Shown here: positions 20,939 to 32,340 of the stretch, one piece after another
Layout of the letters: the number at the start of each line of letters is the position of its first letter
How positions within the stretch are numbered: position 1 is the first letter of the stretch
NCBI GenBank assembly: GCA_020744425.1
Contig: JAGMUV010000015.1
Coordinates: forward strand, 806,001 to 870,000
Source of the DNA: Dactylonectria macrodidyma
Taxonomy: Eukaryota; Ascomycota; Sordariomycetes; Hypocreales; Nectriaceae
DNA length: 64,000 bases
Direction of reading: 5' to 3'
Notes under the pieces: model-generated
What the model saw: only the letters and a program-made list of their open reading frames with translations
Databases searched by the model: none
Told to the model about the DNA's origin: nothing
Position numbers and translations under genes: made by a program

Positions 20939-21400
20939 TCAGGATGAAGAGGGAAGCTCTCGCATTGCCGATAAGACCGATTTGTGCGCCCTCGAGACAG
21001 AAGTTCGGGTGAGTTGGAAGTAACGAGCAGCTGCCTCTTGGGATTCCTTGTTCGCAGACAGCCACAGATACACCATGACCATGTGGTCAAGGGACATGGC
21101 CTCGCCGTCTCTCAGCGACGAGCGGGCGCGAAGATACGAGCATAGCTCCTTGAAGGTGGCCTTGTCTATTCCGAAGAGGTCTCGGAAATGGTTGTCTGAC
21201 CCTTTGACGAGGATACTGTTTGCAAATTGACGGGCTTCTTCTTGACGGGCAACGCGACGACGGGCAGCTTCCGACTCCGACTCCAACTCCGACTCCGACT
21301 CCGTCTGCAACTCGTTCGTGATGAGTTGAACGGCTGCGAGTATGGCCATGGGTACGGGATCCAGCGCAATCAGCCGCATCTTCTGCTCCCATGACACCAT
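20939..21400 (-). CDS. Truncated PIF/Harbinger-transposase-like protein (DUF8040 region)
   Basis: A 153-aa frame starts at an ATG (21398-21400). An acidic repeat (TESESELESESE, about 33-44) precedes a helical domain (about 70-148) with FRDLFGIDKATFKELCSYLR, LSANKESQEAAARYFQ and VSRAHKSVLSAMREL. This pattern (dLFri-k-tF-eLc-yLr, then a-rFq-s-tvSr-f--VL-am--L) is the N-terminal helix-turn-helix region of HARBI1-like transposases. The DDE catalytic domain that should follow is absent, so this is either a decayed transposon or a captured DNA-binding fragment. No terminal inverted repeats were recognised. It lies between NSA2 and PRMT1. The low-complexity repeat is encoded at about 21,265-21,305. 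Confidence 0.55.
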   Translation of the reverse strand: MVSWEQKMRLIALDPVPMAILAAVQLITNELQTESESELESESEAARRRVARQEEARQFANSILVKGSDNHFRDLFGIDKATFKELCSYLRARSSLRDGEAMSLDHMVMVYLWLSANKESQEAAARYFQLTRTSVSRAHKSVLSAMRELPSSS

Positions 21401-21891
21401 GGCAGCGGGATCCTCCTGAGGATATTTGTAGAAATCGATGAATTGGAGTTGATACCCTGGGCCTGGGCACGCTCTCGAGGCTCAGGTTGGCGACTTGTAA
21501 TCCAGCCTGCCAGGGGTCACACGCAGTGGTGACAGTAACGGGCAGAATTCGAAGCATTTTTGACCCGATTTTCCCATCCTCAACAGGTATAGCGCCCACA
21601 GGCTATCGCGAAAGAAGCAAGACGCCTAGCGGTCCAAAGCGACAGAAGCTAGTGGCCAAAAAGGGTCCTTCCTTCCCCCCCTCCACTCTATTAGCTGGCG
21701 CACCAGGCGCTGAAAATTTGGCGGTGACGGCGATTTTTTCATTTCTGCCAAATCGCATCCTGCATTTGGTCCTGCCCCTCCAGTCTCGTGTGCTTCTCGA
21801 TCCTCTACATTATCCCAACTCAACCACCCCTTTCTTCTTCTTCTTTCGTTTTCTGTTGTCGTTAACCAGAACTTCGAATTATACATTCAAA
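21401..21891. other. Promoter and leader region of the PRMT1 gene
   Basis: The last 120 bp before the PRMT1 ATG are strongly pyrimidine-rich (TTTCTTCTTCTTTCG near 21,830), typical of a highly expressed fungal gene's leader. No other feature was recognised. Confidence 0.5.
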
Positions 21892-23399
<1,508 letters not shown>

Positions 23400-24028
23400 A
23401 GTGCCCCCCTTTACTGGGAAGAGGCAACTGCTAATGACGGAACGAACGGTAACCCATGACGACGAATGCGAGTCGAGGCGAAAAAGCCTTGAACAACGCT
23501 GCATGGGAAGAGGCGCCCGAGGAGATGTATCCATATCGGGATATGTACAAGGTGGCTGGCGTCTTTGCAACTTCAAGTTGGGTCAATATTTTCATAGATA
23601 AAAAAGCGAGGGATGGTGGCTGGTTGACGACCCGTTATGAGTGATACCAAAAAACAGCACTCCGGCTACCTAGTCAATAGATCATTTTCTTGAGCTGTAT
23701 GGATCTCATTTAAATGTGCACCATGAAATTCCGAGGCATATAACATCCAGACTTATGCTTGGATGGAGAAAATGTGTTATGATTTGGTGCATACATCGAA
23801 AAAAAGTAATAAAGATATCATTCATCGTAAATCCAGGCTGAGCACACGGCTCGTTCTAACCCAGCTAGATAGCGAGGCGTTGTACTCCTCCAGAGATTCT
23901 AGGCCCTGAAGTTTTCATGTCCTCCATGTAACGGTCTCGTCCGTCCTACCACACCTCACGACCACACCTAATTTTTTTGACGTCTAGATTCATTTCCATG
24001 TCAATTCTACCACCCAACAGGCGAAAGC
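23400..24028. other. Convergent 3' flanks of PRMT1 and the mutase gene
   Basis: Two convergent genes end here. The interval is AT-rich from about 23,590 (ATAAAAAAGCG; TCGAAAAAAAGTAATAAAG), consistent with 3'-end signals on the + strand. No gene is recognised. Confidence 0.5.
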
Positions 24029-25698
24029 TCACGAGCCGTAGTGCTTGACAATCTGGGAAACCTTGTTGGCCAGCTCATCAGCCTCGGAACGGGTCGCGGC
24101 TTCGGCATAGACACGGCAAGCGTTCTCAGTACCGCTGGCACGGGCAAAGGAGCGGGCGTTGGTGTACTTCTTGACGCACTGGTCAATCTCGTCCTGCGCA
24201 CCATGAGGGTGGCTGAGACGGCGCTCGGCGTCGGTGGTCTGGAAAAGGTCCTTGTCGCCGACCTCGACACGGACGAGGCGGTTGGGGAGGTCGTTGTAGG
24301 TCGAGGCCCAGTCCTTGAGGGTCCATCCCTTGTGGGCGAGGATGACCTCGACCATGAGCATATCAGAGAGCGCGTCGCCGACAGTCTGGTTGATGAGGTC
24401 GCTGATGGCAGCAAGGGTGTCGAGGGCGTCCTTCTGAGCAGGGGATTGGGGTTCCTTCTCGCGGAAAAGCCGGATGGCCTCCTGAGAGAAGACAACGGTG
24501 CCGTGGCCGTTGGCCTCAAAGTACACGCCCACGTCGAACTGGCAGGCGGCATGGTGCAGGTGCTTCACACCGGTAGGGGTGAAGACGACGGGGAGTTGAA
24601 GGTACTTTTCGATGTAGTTGGTGCTGGCGCCGTTGGCGTAGGCGGTCTGGACAACGCCAATGCGGAGGTCCTCGGTCAAGCCGGCGGAGCGGACGAGGTC
24701 ACCGATGAAGGCGGCATTGAGGGAGGAGATGCGGTCACCGTCGAGCATGAAGAAGCCGGTATCAGGGTCGACCCAGTAGTAGATCAGGCGGTCGGCATCG
24801 CCGTCGAAAGAGCAGCATCGGACGCCGGGGAGAGGCTTGGGCGTGGGAGGAGCTCGCTGCTTGGTCTTGACAAAGTCTGCTCCGGACTGGGGAATGGTTA
24901 GCGATATAACCTTGACGGACAGCCATCATGTTGACTTACGTCGAGGTTGAGAACCTCGGGTCGGAGGACGTCATCGTTGACGACCTTGACATCAAGACCA
25001 GTGTCGTCCTTAGACACGAGCTTGAGGAACTCGGACAGCTTGGGGCCACCGACACCGTTGGCGCAGTCGACGATGAGCTGGCCCTGGACCTTCTTGCCAC
25101 GGAGAGCGCGGGCAAAGGCCTCGGCGTGCTTCTTGTAGTAGCCAGCTTCGCTGACCTCGCCGTATGCCTTGGGAGTGCCCTCAGTGTTGACGCAGCGAGT
25201 GAGGTAATGGAGCTGGGGAGTGGTGAGGATCTTGTAGTCGGTGTAGTCGGTGCCGGTGGCTTCGAGGGCATCGGCGAGGGCGGCGACGAGGGAGTGACCG
25301 GAGGGACGGGTGTCGCGGCCGTAGACGACACGGCCGGAAGCGGTCAGGTCGATCTTGAGCTGGGCGGCAAGAGCCTTGTAGGTGTCAAGCAGCTCCTGGT
25401 CCGAGGGGCAGTTGACGAGCTTGGTGGCATAGGCCTCCCAGTCCTGCTCCAGCATCTCGCCCATGGGGTCGACGATCTTGACGCCATTGTCGGCGGCTGG
25501 GTTATGGCTGGCAGTGACCATGACACCAATGGCCTGTCCATTGAGCTTGCGGCTGCGCAGACCTGAGAGCAGGCCGACACGGAAAGCGACGCCATCGAGC
25601 AGATCAGCCTTCATGCGGAACCCCGCAGTGCCGTACTTGTAGGCATGGTTGGCCACAATGGGGTGCTTGGCCGAGGCGGCGAGAATTTGGCTGTCCAT
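24029..25698 (-). CDS. PCM1: Phosphoacetylglucosamine mutase
   Basis: Two exons (24940-25698, 24029-24886) give 538 aa, normal for Agm1/Pcm1. Key elements: phosphoserine loop TASHNP (62-67, Ser64 being the phosphorylated residue), metal loop DGDADR (281-286), sugar-binding VYFEANGHGT, and C-terminal phosphate-binding RASGTENACR. The enzyme converts GlcNAc-6-phosphate to GlcNAc-1-phosphate in the cytosol, leading to UDP-GlcNAc for chitin, N-glycans and GPI anchors. The 53-nt intron has donor GTAAGT and acceptor CCCCAG and keeps phase 0 between NLD and SGADF. The leader (25,706-25,780) is a long CT-rich tract on the coding strand. Large antisense open frames across this gene are codon-bias shadows. 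Confidence 0.95.
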
Positions 25699-26812
25699 GA
25701 TGAAGAGTCAAAATTGTATGAGAGAGACAAGAAGAGAGAGCGAGGAGAGAAAAGTGTGGAGAAGAGAAGAAAGAGGTAGGATGGAGGAGTGACGATGATG
25801 GAGCTCGAGGTCCCTTATGAAACAGCCAGGCTAGACAAGGCGGGGAGGTGGAATGCCCGCTAATACCTCCCCTCCCTCAGGGAAGGAGGGGCAGCTACAA
25901 CCAACAAACCCAGGCTTTTTACCTTCTGCTGGGCCCCTGCCAGCTCGCCGGCACTGTCACACCTCAGCGGGCACTTCAGTCAGGCCATTGTGCAGTGCAG
26001 TGCATGTTAAGTGCTAGCTATATAACATGAAAGTACCAGATTGAAGTGAACTGCGGTGCTGCTGTGGTGCTAACCAAGCCCAGCGTTGTGCTACATACCC
26101 AGGCACTGACTGTAGTGAATGTACGGTACTGCATCTGCTCTTCTCACCGTTTCCGTCATAATCGACGCCCGTATGGGATGGAGCTATCGTTTAACGAGAT
26201 ATCTGACCGCCCAGCCCTCCATCACCGCTCGAACAGCCCCTCCTCAGCCCCGCCTAGTCCCCCACCGCTGGCAGTTCAACAGGTTTGGCATCTTCTACTG
26301 CCGCTCGAGGTGCCAGGGTTGTATCGATGTGGACAGTGCAGTATCCTGGCTTGCAGGTGGGAGCTGCAGCTGCACTGATTGGGCCATGGAGCTACAGCGC
26401 CTCATCCGCCGTAATTGGATGCCTGAGCCTCACGTCAGCCGCCTCTAGCCCATCCGCCAACTCAGTGCGAATTGGGGATGAGCAGGGTTGGGTCAGGTCT
26501 TACTTTGGCACTTGTTGGGACGCTTTTGGTGCTGTAAGTTGGCTTTCTTTTAGCTTCCTGGTCATCGATTGACAGCACCGAATCTTGAGTTGTCGCATGT
26601 CCACGATGCACGTGATCTCGTGTCAACTTCGGTTCTGGGCTGGAAGCGCCCGTCGCGTCTGGTCCAAGAACCATCCACGACAACCTTGACCATTATCGCA
26701 AACCCTCTATTTTTGTTGCTGCCTCACGTGCAGCAAGTTTCTTGGAGTGTGCACTCTCGTGCCATCTTGGAATGGCCATCTACCCTTTGCTAACCATTAC
26801 TTTGGATGCACC
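25699..26812. other. Divergent upstream region of PCM1 and MUS81
   Basis: The first 80 bp are a purine-rich tract (GAGAGAGACAAGAAGAGAG and similar), which is the pyrimidine-rich leader of PCM1 on its own strand. The rest has no convincing frame. Confidence 0.5.
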
Positions 26813-28582
26813 ATGGACGAACCCGAATCTGCCAATCCCCAGCTGCTCGCCTGGGTGAAGGAATGGCTAGATGTAGCCCGTGAAAGAAACTCCAAGGGAT
26901 TCACTACGTATAAGCACGCATACGACTCTCTCAAGGCGTGCCCCATTACCTTTGAGCATCCTGCTCAACTTCAGCAGCTCAAGGGATTTGGCCCAAAACT
27001 CTGCCAACGCCTCGAGGATCAGCTGAAAAAGCACTGCCAGGAGAATGGTCTCCCTATGCCCCCCCACCCCCGGGCGCGCAAGGCCGGGCGGAACCGCCAA
27101 GGCGACGACGATGACGGCGAAGAGGGCTCTTCCAGGCCTGCCAAGAAGGCACGGAAACCCAAGGCCTATGTGCCTTCCTTTCGATCTGGTGCATATGCTC
27201 TAGTCATTGCGCTGTCTACCCAGGATGAGGATGCTTCTTCGGGCATGACAAAGACTGACCTCATCGAAGTTGCGCAACCCCACTGCGACTCATCATTTAC
27301 GGCTCCCAATGACCCGACCAAATTTTACACGGCTTGGAACTCAATGAAGACGTTGATACAAAAAGAGCTTGTTTATGAGAGGGGGCGGCCGTTGAAGAGA
27401 TATGCTCTCACCGACGAGGGTTGGGAGGTTGCAAAACGAATCAAAGAAACGAGTCAGTGGCAAGCTGAGAATGGCAATGAGACTGAATCACAACCCCCAG
27501 GACGGGCTTCTACCAATGTCGATTCCAACTTCGAGTCTAGGATAAGATCGCCATCCGTCGAATTGCCAGAACCTGTGTCAGATGCAGGCCCAGGTCCTTC
27601 GAGTTATCAAGACCTAGTATCGGATGGTCCAGCGGTGGAGGATGATAGCGGCCTGCCTACTTTTACTCCAATTCGACTTCTTCCAGGATCTTTTTCGGTC
27701 CATCTTGTCCTCGATGTTCGCGAGGTCCGGGCGAAGACCGACCGCGACTATATGCAGGAGGAGTTAGCGAAGCTAGGAGCAAAACCTATTATGAGGAGCA
27801 TGGAACTAGGCGACGCTCAGTGGATCGCCAAATGTCACGACTCGACACTGCTCTCAAGACATGGTGCTGAAGGAGATGAGGTTGTCTTGGACTGGATCGT
27901 GGAACGAAAGCGTTTGGACGATCTGATTGGGAGTATAAAAGATGGCCGGTTTCACGAACAAAAGTTCCGTCTTAAAAAGTCGGGGACAAAGAAGGTCATT
28001 TATATCATTGAAGAAATCACCATGGATCCACAGTCTATCCAGCGATACGAAGAGGCCGTGCAATCGGCCATCGCATCTACCCAGGTTGTCAATGGCTACT
28101 TTGTCAAGAGGACGACGAAGATGGATGAGACGATCAGATATCTAGCTCAAATGACGACGATGCTGAAACGCACATACGAGCGCAAATCTCTGAATGTGAT
28201 TCCTACAAGGATCCTCACAGCCCAAAACTACCTACCCCTGTTCACACACCTGAGGGAAAAGCAGCCGTCGACGGGATTCTACGTCACCTACCCAGCGTTC
28301 TCATCACTGGCATCGAAATCCGGCACCATGACGCTCCGAGACGTATTCCTCAAGATGCTCATGACGACCAAGGGGGTCACTGGGGAGAGAGCTCTTGAGA
28401 TCCAAAAGCGCTGGAAGACACCATACGACTTTGTGAAGGCTTTTGAGGCATGTGGAACAGGCGAACAGGGAATCAAGCGCAAGCGAGACATGGTTTTTGC
28501 TAAGACAAACCAGCTTGTCGGCCGTAAAAAGATTACCAAGTTGCTGAGCCAAAAGATTGCAGAGGTATGGGGGAATGCATAA
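26813..28582 (+). CDS. MUS81: Structure-specific endonuclease subunit MUS81
   Basis: Intronless, 589 aa. The ATG in CACCATGGACG begins the conserved MDEPESANPQLLAWVKEWL; the frame also opens upstream without family resemblance. An N-terminal helix-hairpin-helix (LKGFGPKLCQRLED, about 55-70) is followed by a basic linker (GRNRQ, PAKKARKPK) and a winged-helix region (about 120-220). The ERCC4 nuclease domain is at about 295-440, with LDVREVR (about 300) and the catalytic ERKRLDD (ERKxxxD, about 364-370). C-terminal HhH repeats follow (TTKGVTGERALEIQKRW and the last 40 residues). With Eme1 it cuts 3'-flaps, replication forks and nicked Holliday junctions in the nucleus. No EME1 gene is in the window. 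It ends 66 bp from the tail of RIB5. Confidence 0.95.
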   Translation: MDEPESANPQLLAWVKEWLDVARERNSKGFTTYKHAYDSLKACPITFEHPAQLQQLKGFGPKLCQRLEDQLKKHCQENGLPMPPHPRARKAGRNRQGDDDDGEEGSSRPAKKARKPKAYVPSFRSGAYALVIALSTQDEDASSGMTKTDLIEVAQPHCDSSFTAPNDPTKFYTAWNSMKTLIQKELVYERGRPLKRYALTDEGWEVAKRIKETSQWQAENGNETESQPPGRASTNVDSNFESRIRSPSVELPEPVSDAGPGPSSYQDLVSDGPAVEDDSGLPTFTPIRLLPGSFSVHLVLDVREVRAKTDRDYMQEELAKLGAKPIMRSMELGDAQWIAKCHDSTLLSRHGAEGDEVVLDWIVERKRLDDLIGSIKDGRFHEQKFRLKKSGTKKVIYIIEEITMDPQSIQRYEEAVQSAIASTQVVNGYFVKRTTKMDETIRYLAQMTTMLKRTYERKSLNVIPTRILTAQNYLPLFTHLREKQPSTGFYVTYPAFSSLASKSGTMTLRDVFLKMLMTTKGVTGERALEIQKRWKTPYDFVKAFEACGTGEQGIKRKRDMVFAKTNQLVGRKKITKLLSQKIAEVWGNA

Positions 28583-28648
28583 GCCATCGGCTCAAATGGA
28601 TGGGAGATGGTATTCAGCACTAAACGAACAAACCCATCGTCAAACACA

Positions 28649-29406
28649 TCAAGGCTTTGCGCCAAATCCTTGTGCCACGATATTCTGAACCATCTTCTCC
28701 AACAGCGGGATCGAGGCAGTACCAGACTCGGCGCCCAAGATGCCTGCCAGAGACTTTTCCGCGTACTTGGCCATCATATCCACCTCGATATTGACTGTCT
28801 CGCCCTTCTTCTTCTGTGCCACCACAACTCTCTCCTGCGTGTAGGAGATGAGCATGACCTCCCACCAACCCTCGGCGTCATCCACCTTGGTGACGGTCAA
28901 GCTCGTGCCGTCAATTGCGATGAATCCCTTGTAGATGATGTAGCGCAGCATGTCGCGCCTCTTGGGCTGGAAGCGGAAGGTCAGGGCGTTGCCATCCTGT
29001 TGGATTGAGAGGATCTCAGCGGTGGTGTCGACGTGGCCCTGGACAAAGTGGCCACCCATGCGAGTGTCGGCCCGAACGGCGCGCTCCAGGTTGACTCGGC
29101 TACCCTCGACGAGGTCGCCCAGGTTGGTGATGCGCAGGGTCTCCGGGGCGACGCCGATGGTGAACTCGTTGGAAGTGAATTCGGTGACGGTGAGGCAGAC
29201 GCCGTTGACGGCGATGGAGTCGCCGTCGTGGCAGTCGGAGAGCAGAGAGGAGCCGGCGGGGAGGGAGACCTTCATCGAGGTTCCGCCCGTGGAGTCATTG
29301 GTGTTGAGGTTGGAGATGACTGTGAAGCTTGGTGTGAGATGGTGCTTCTCGTTTCATCTGAGGGTGAGAACTTACCTCCGACATCTTCGACGATTCCGGT
29401 GAACAT
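28649..29406 (-). CDS. RIB5: Riboflavin synthase
   Basis: Two exons (29376-29406, 28649-29319) give 233 aa. The short first exon encodes MFTGIVEDVG, the invariant start of riboflavin synthases. Its donor GTAAGT and acceptor CTTCACAG restore phase. Two lumazine-binding repeats are visible: DSIAVNGVCLTVTEF...GHFVQGHVDTTAEI, and FIAIDGTSLTVTKV further on. The enzyme dismutates two 6,7-dimethyl-8-ribityllumazine molecules to riboflavin plus a pyrimidine precursor, as a homotrimer in the cytosol. It converges with MUS81 and is divergent from ACL4. Confidence 0.95.
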
Positions 29407-30037
29407 TGTGATGGGTGTGGTTTACAGGACTAATGAGTAGTGGGCTTTGTCAGTTTTTATCCTGGCTAGATTCTCCTCGGAAGCTTCACTATCCGAAAGA
29501 TTCACTATCCGACGCCTCACTATCCGACAGCTTCACTCTTCGACAGCTTCACTCTGGCCAAGATTACTCACACGGGAACACAGACGGGACGCGAGAAGCG
29601 GGTGATGCGGATGGACGCTGCGCTGCACTAGTTCCAAGCAATCTAAGTCAATCAAAATGATGAGCCATAGTCTCAGTGTTTTAACGAATTCAGGGACATA
29701 CCGTGTATGGGTGAAGGCTGAGGATTTGATTATGTGCTTGAGAGCGATGACAAATGATGCGTCGAGGCCGAAGCCGAAGCCCGCGATGGCCCCGCGCCGT
29801 GCCCCGCAGTTGACCTGTTATCGATAACGATCCACCTAAATTTTTCTTGTTTCCCACGCAACACCACTACGAAAAGCGGGATGAACAAGGCGGTCTCTCC
29901 AACCCATCCAACAAATACTCGAGTATTCCTACTACCAAAGCTCCCCGAAACGACTCTCAACTCTCGGGCTTCGGCTCATACAAACCATCCACCTCGCTCC
30001 CTCATATTCAATTCCTTCAACACGTCACAACTTCGAG
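29407..30037. promoter_or_regulatory. Divergent promoter of RIB5 and ACL4
   Basis: This 631-bp interval holds both start regions. A short tandem repeat occupies 29482-29558 (listed separately). The ACL4-proximal 200 bp are CA-rich. No coding feature. Confidence 0.5.
29482..29559. repeat. 15-16-bp tandem repeat, five copies
   Basis: TTCACTATCCGA recurs at 29485 and 29501, then with changes at 29516, 29532 (TTCACTCTTCGA) and 29548. Spacing is 15-16 bp. It lies about 80-150 bp upstream of the RIB5 start codon. Whether it has a function is unknown. Confidence 0.7.
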
Positions 30038-31114
30038 ATGGCGCCGTCACGGCCGGGCAACAAAACGGCCAAGGCCGATGTGGCCAAGCTCCTCATCGAT
30101 GCCCAAACCCAGCTCGAGGTGGGCAACCTAGACGAAGCTTCTACAATCGCACAGCAGGCCCTCGACGCCACGGGTGCCGGAGGTGATTTTGAGCTCAGCG
30201 CCCTCAACCTCTTGGGCACCATCCACGTCGAGACCGGAGACATCGACGATGCCCGCGCGTACTTCCAGCGCGCCGTGACGCTCGACTCTGAAGGCACCAC
30301 CGACGAGAAGATTGGCGGCGGCCCCGAAAAGTTTCTCCTCCTCGCCCAGCTCAGCGAGGAGGGCGGCCAGGATAGCGTTGGCTGGTACGAGCGCGGTGCT
30401 GCAGCCCTGCGGAAACAGATCCAAGCCCTGTCCGACATCGCTTCAAAGTCCCCCGAGCAGCAGACGACCCTGGACGAGAAGCAACAGAAGCTTGGTGGCG
30501 TGCTCTGCGCCGTGTCCGAGGTGTACATGACCGACCTGTCGTGGGAGGCCGACGCGGAGCAGCGCTGCGAGGCCCTCATCACCGAGGCGATGCTCATCGC
30601 GCCGCAGGCCCCCGAGACGTGGCAGACGGCCGCCAACGTGCGCATCTCGCAGCAGCGCGTTGACGAGGCCCGTACCGCCCTCAAGCGCAGCCTCGAGCTG
30701 TGGCAGGACCTGCCGCCTCAGCACCCGGCCGTCCCAGAGTTCGCCGCCCGCATCGGCCTCTCGCGCCTGCTCATGGAGGCGGAGATGGAGGACGAGGCAT
30801 TGCAGGTCTTGGAACGCCTTGTTACCGAGGACGACAGCAGTGTCGAGGCGTGGTACCTTGGCGGCTGGTGTCTCTACATTACCGGCGAAAAGGCCGCTGG
30901 CGACGAGCGCACTTCTGTCTGGAAGTCGTCGCGGCAGTGGCTCACGCAGTGCCTGAAGCTGTACGAGTTCCAGGACTACGAGGACGAGCGGCTAGGCGAG
31001 CACGCACAGGAGCTGCTGCGAAACATCAACAAGGAGCTCGGCGAGCCCGTCGAGGGCGAGGACGATGAGTGGGATGATGCCAGCGGCGACGAGGACGAGG
31101 AGATGCAGGGCTAG
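30038..31114 (+). CDS. ACL4: TPR-repeat ribosomal protein chaperone ACL4-like
   Basis: Intronless, 358 aa, starting at the ATG in TCGAGATGGCG. Tetratricopeptide-like helical pairs run from about 12 to 320: AQTQLEVGNLDEASTIAQQA, LGTIHVETGDIDDARAYFQR, then ETWQTAANVRISQQRVDEAR and EAWYLGGWCLYITGEKAA. The C-terminal 25 residues are strongly acidic (EDDEWDDASGDEDEE). This arrangement of TPRs plus an acidic tail, and the overall length, fits Acl4, the dedicated chaperone that binds newly made ribosomal protein uL4 and escorts it to the nucleus. The acidic tail suits a basic client. The assignment to Acl4 rather than another TPR protein is an inference from architecture and remembered similarity. 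Confidence 0.8.
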   Translation: MAPSRPGNKTAKADVAKLLIDAQTQLEVGNLDEASTIAQQALDATGAGGDFELSALNLLGTIHVETGDIDDARAYFQRAVTLDSEGTTDEKIGGGPEKFLLLAQLSEEGGQDSVGWYERGAAALRKQIQALSDIASKSPEQQTTLDEKQQKLGGVLCAVSEVYMTDLSWEADAEQRCEALITEAMLIAPQAPETWQTAANVRISQQRVDEARTALKRSLELWQDLPPQHPAVPEFAARIGLSRLLMEAEMEDEALQVLERLVTEDDSSVEAWYLGGWCLYITGEKAAGDERTSVWKSSRQWLTQCLKLYEFQDYEDERLGEHAQELLRNINKELGEPVEGEDDEWDDASGDEDEEMQG

Positions 31115-32340
31115 GAAAAGGGCGAAATAGGAGAGAGGGGAGGTTTTGGTTGAGCAACGAACGAACAAAAATGGCATTAGACGGCGTTTGGGGGGCAGAT
31201 AAATAGGCATAGGCAATGTCTGGAAGATAGGGATTTGGTTCCCATGTATAGGCGGTGGAAATCTCGTGGTCAAATCCCGAGATCTATATATACCCAAGAA
31301 TTTTCGCGGGAAACTTGAGATCACGTCGTGTGTCCCCCTTTTGAGATGCCCTTTCTCGTCTCATCCTTTCGTCTTCCATCTGGATACAGCTTCCGCGAGA
31401 CTGATCGTTGACGTCTAGCAGAGGTACTTGGGTTATTCACTATGTCAACGGGCGGCCCGGAGCTACCCTACAAGGCAATGCGGTCCTCCTCGGCGAGGCG
31501 ATTTCTGGCTGGGCAAATTGACGACAGGTCCATTGCCAATCCTGCTTTACTTTCTATACACCGTCCTTTGCCAATCTTGTTACTCCAAATGGTGGGCTAG
31601 AAGTTTGGCTCTAAGGTGTTCGGTTCATCTTCGTTGTGGGTGGCCGCGAGTGATGAGATGGACAGCCAGGGACTCGAGTCAGCTACTCTCAGCAAAGACT
31701 GGACCGACTATCGCGGTGTTCCAGTTTATTTAATTCTCTATGAACCAGCTGAGCGACTCCCGTCGCTCGAGACATACAATTGTGCACACCTATGATTTAG
31801 TGTCACTGGCTGTGCGGCCATATATATATACATCCGCGCCTAAGCCCTGGCATTGCGACTCAGGCACATAATTGCTCTCATCTCGTTCGCTTGCATTCGT
31901 CTACGAATGGTTCTGTCTGCGTAGAGCGTCGGCGACGATGGACCGGCCGCTGTAGGCATCTATGCCTTCTGCGATCATTCTGATGATATCTAGGTCGTCT
32001 TCTGCCAAGGATGGACTTTGTTTGCCGCCTGGGATGTCTAGGCATTCCTCATATTTAACGTTGTCTCCTGGCTATCATCATTCTCACCGCCGGCCGTGCA
32101 TTCGTTCAATAATTCAAGTCTGCTTTGTCTGAGGAGACAGACTTGAGCACCATTAGCATCTGTAATCCTCTGGTGCCGATGAATGGCTTGCGACCAGCGC
32201 TATTAGTCGTTTCGTCATAACTTGCAGGCCGAGGTAAGCCTTGTGGCTCGATAAGAGCCGAAAGTCTGGGGTAAAGTACGTAGCTGCGTGTACATGATAG
32301 CACACGCCATAGCGGGGAGCGGCTTGACCGCATCGGCCCG
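31115..32340. other. Intergenic boundary between housekeeping block and accessory block
   Basis: This is 1.2 kb between the convergent ends of ACL4 and the first Zn2Cys6 regulator. Short open frames only; TATATATATAC near 31,822. I see no gene or transposon end. The gene content changes character at this boundary. Confidence 0.5.

Noticed and set aside
24041..24901. 286-codon plus-strand frame
   Set aside because: It is antisense to PCM1 exon 2, whose family motifs are certain; it arises from codon bias.
24928..25566. 212-codon plus-strand frame
   Set aside because: It is antisense to PCM1 exon 1 and consists of Val/Gly/Asp/Leu-rich filler.
30025..30684. 219-codon minus-strand frame
   Set aside because: It is antisense to ACL4, which has clear TPR features on the other strand.
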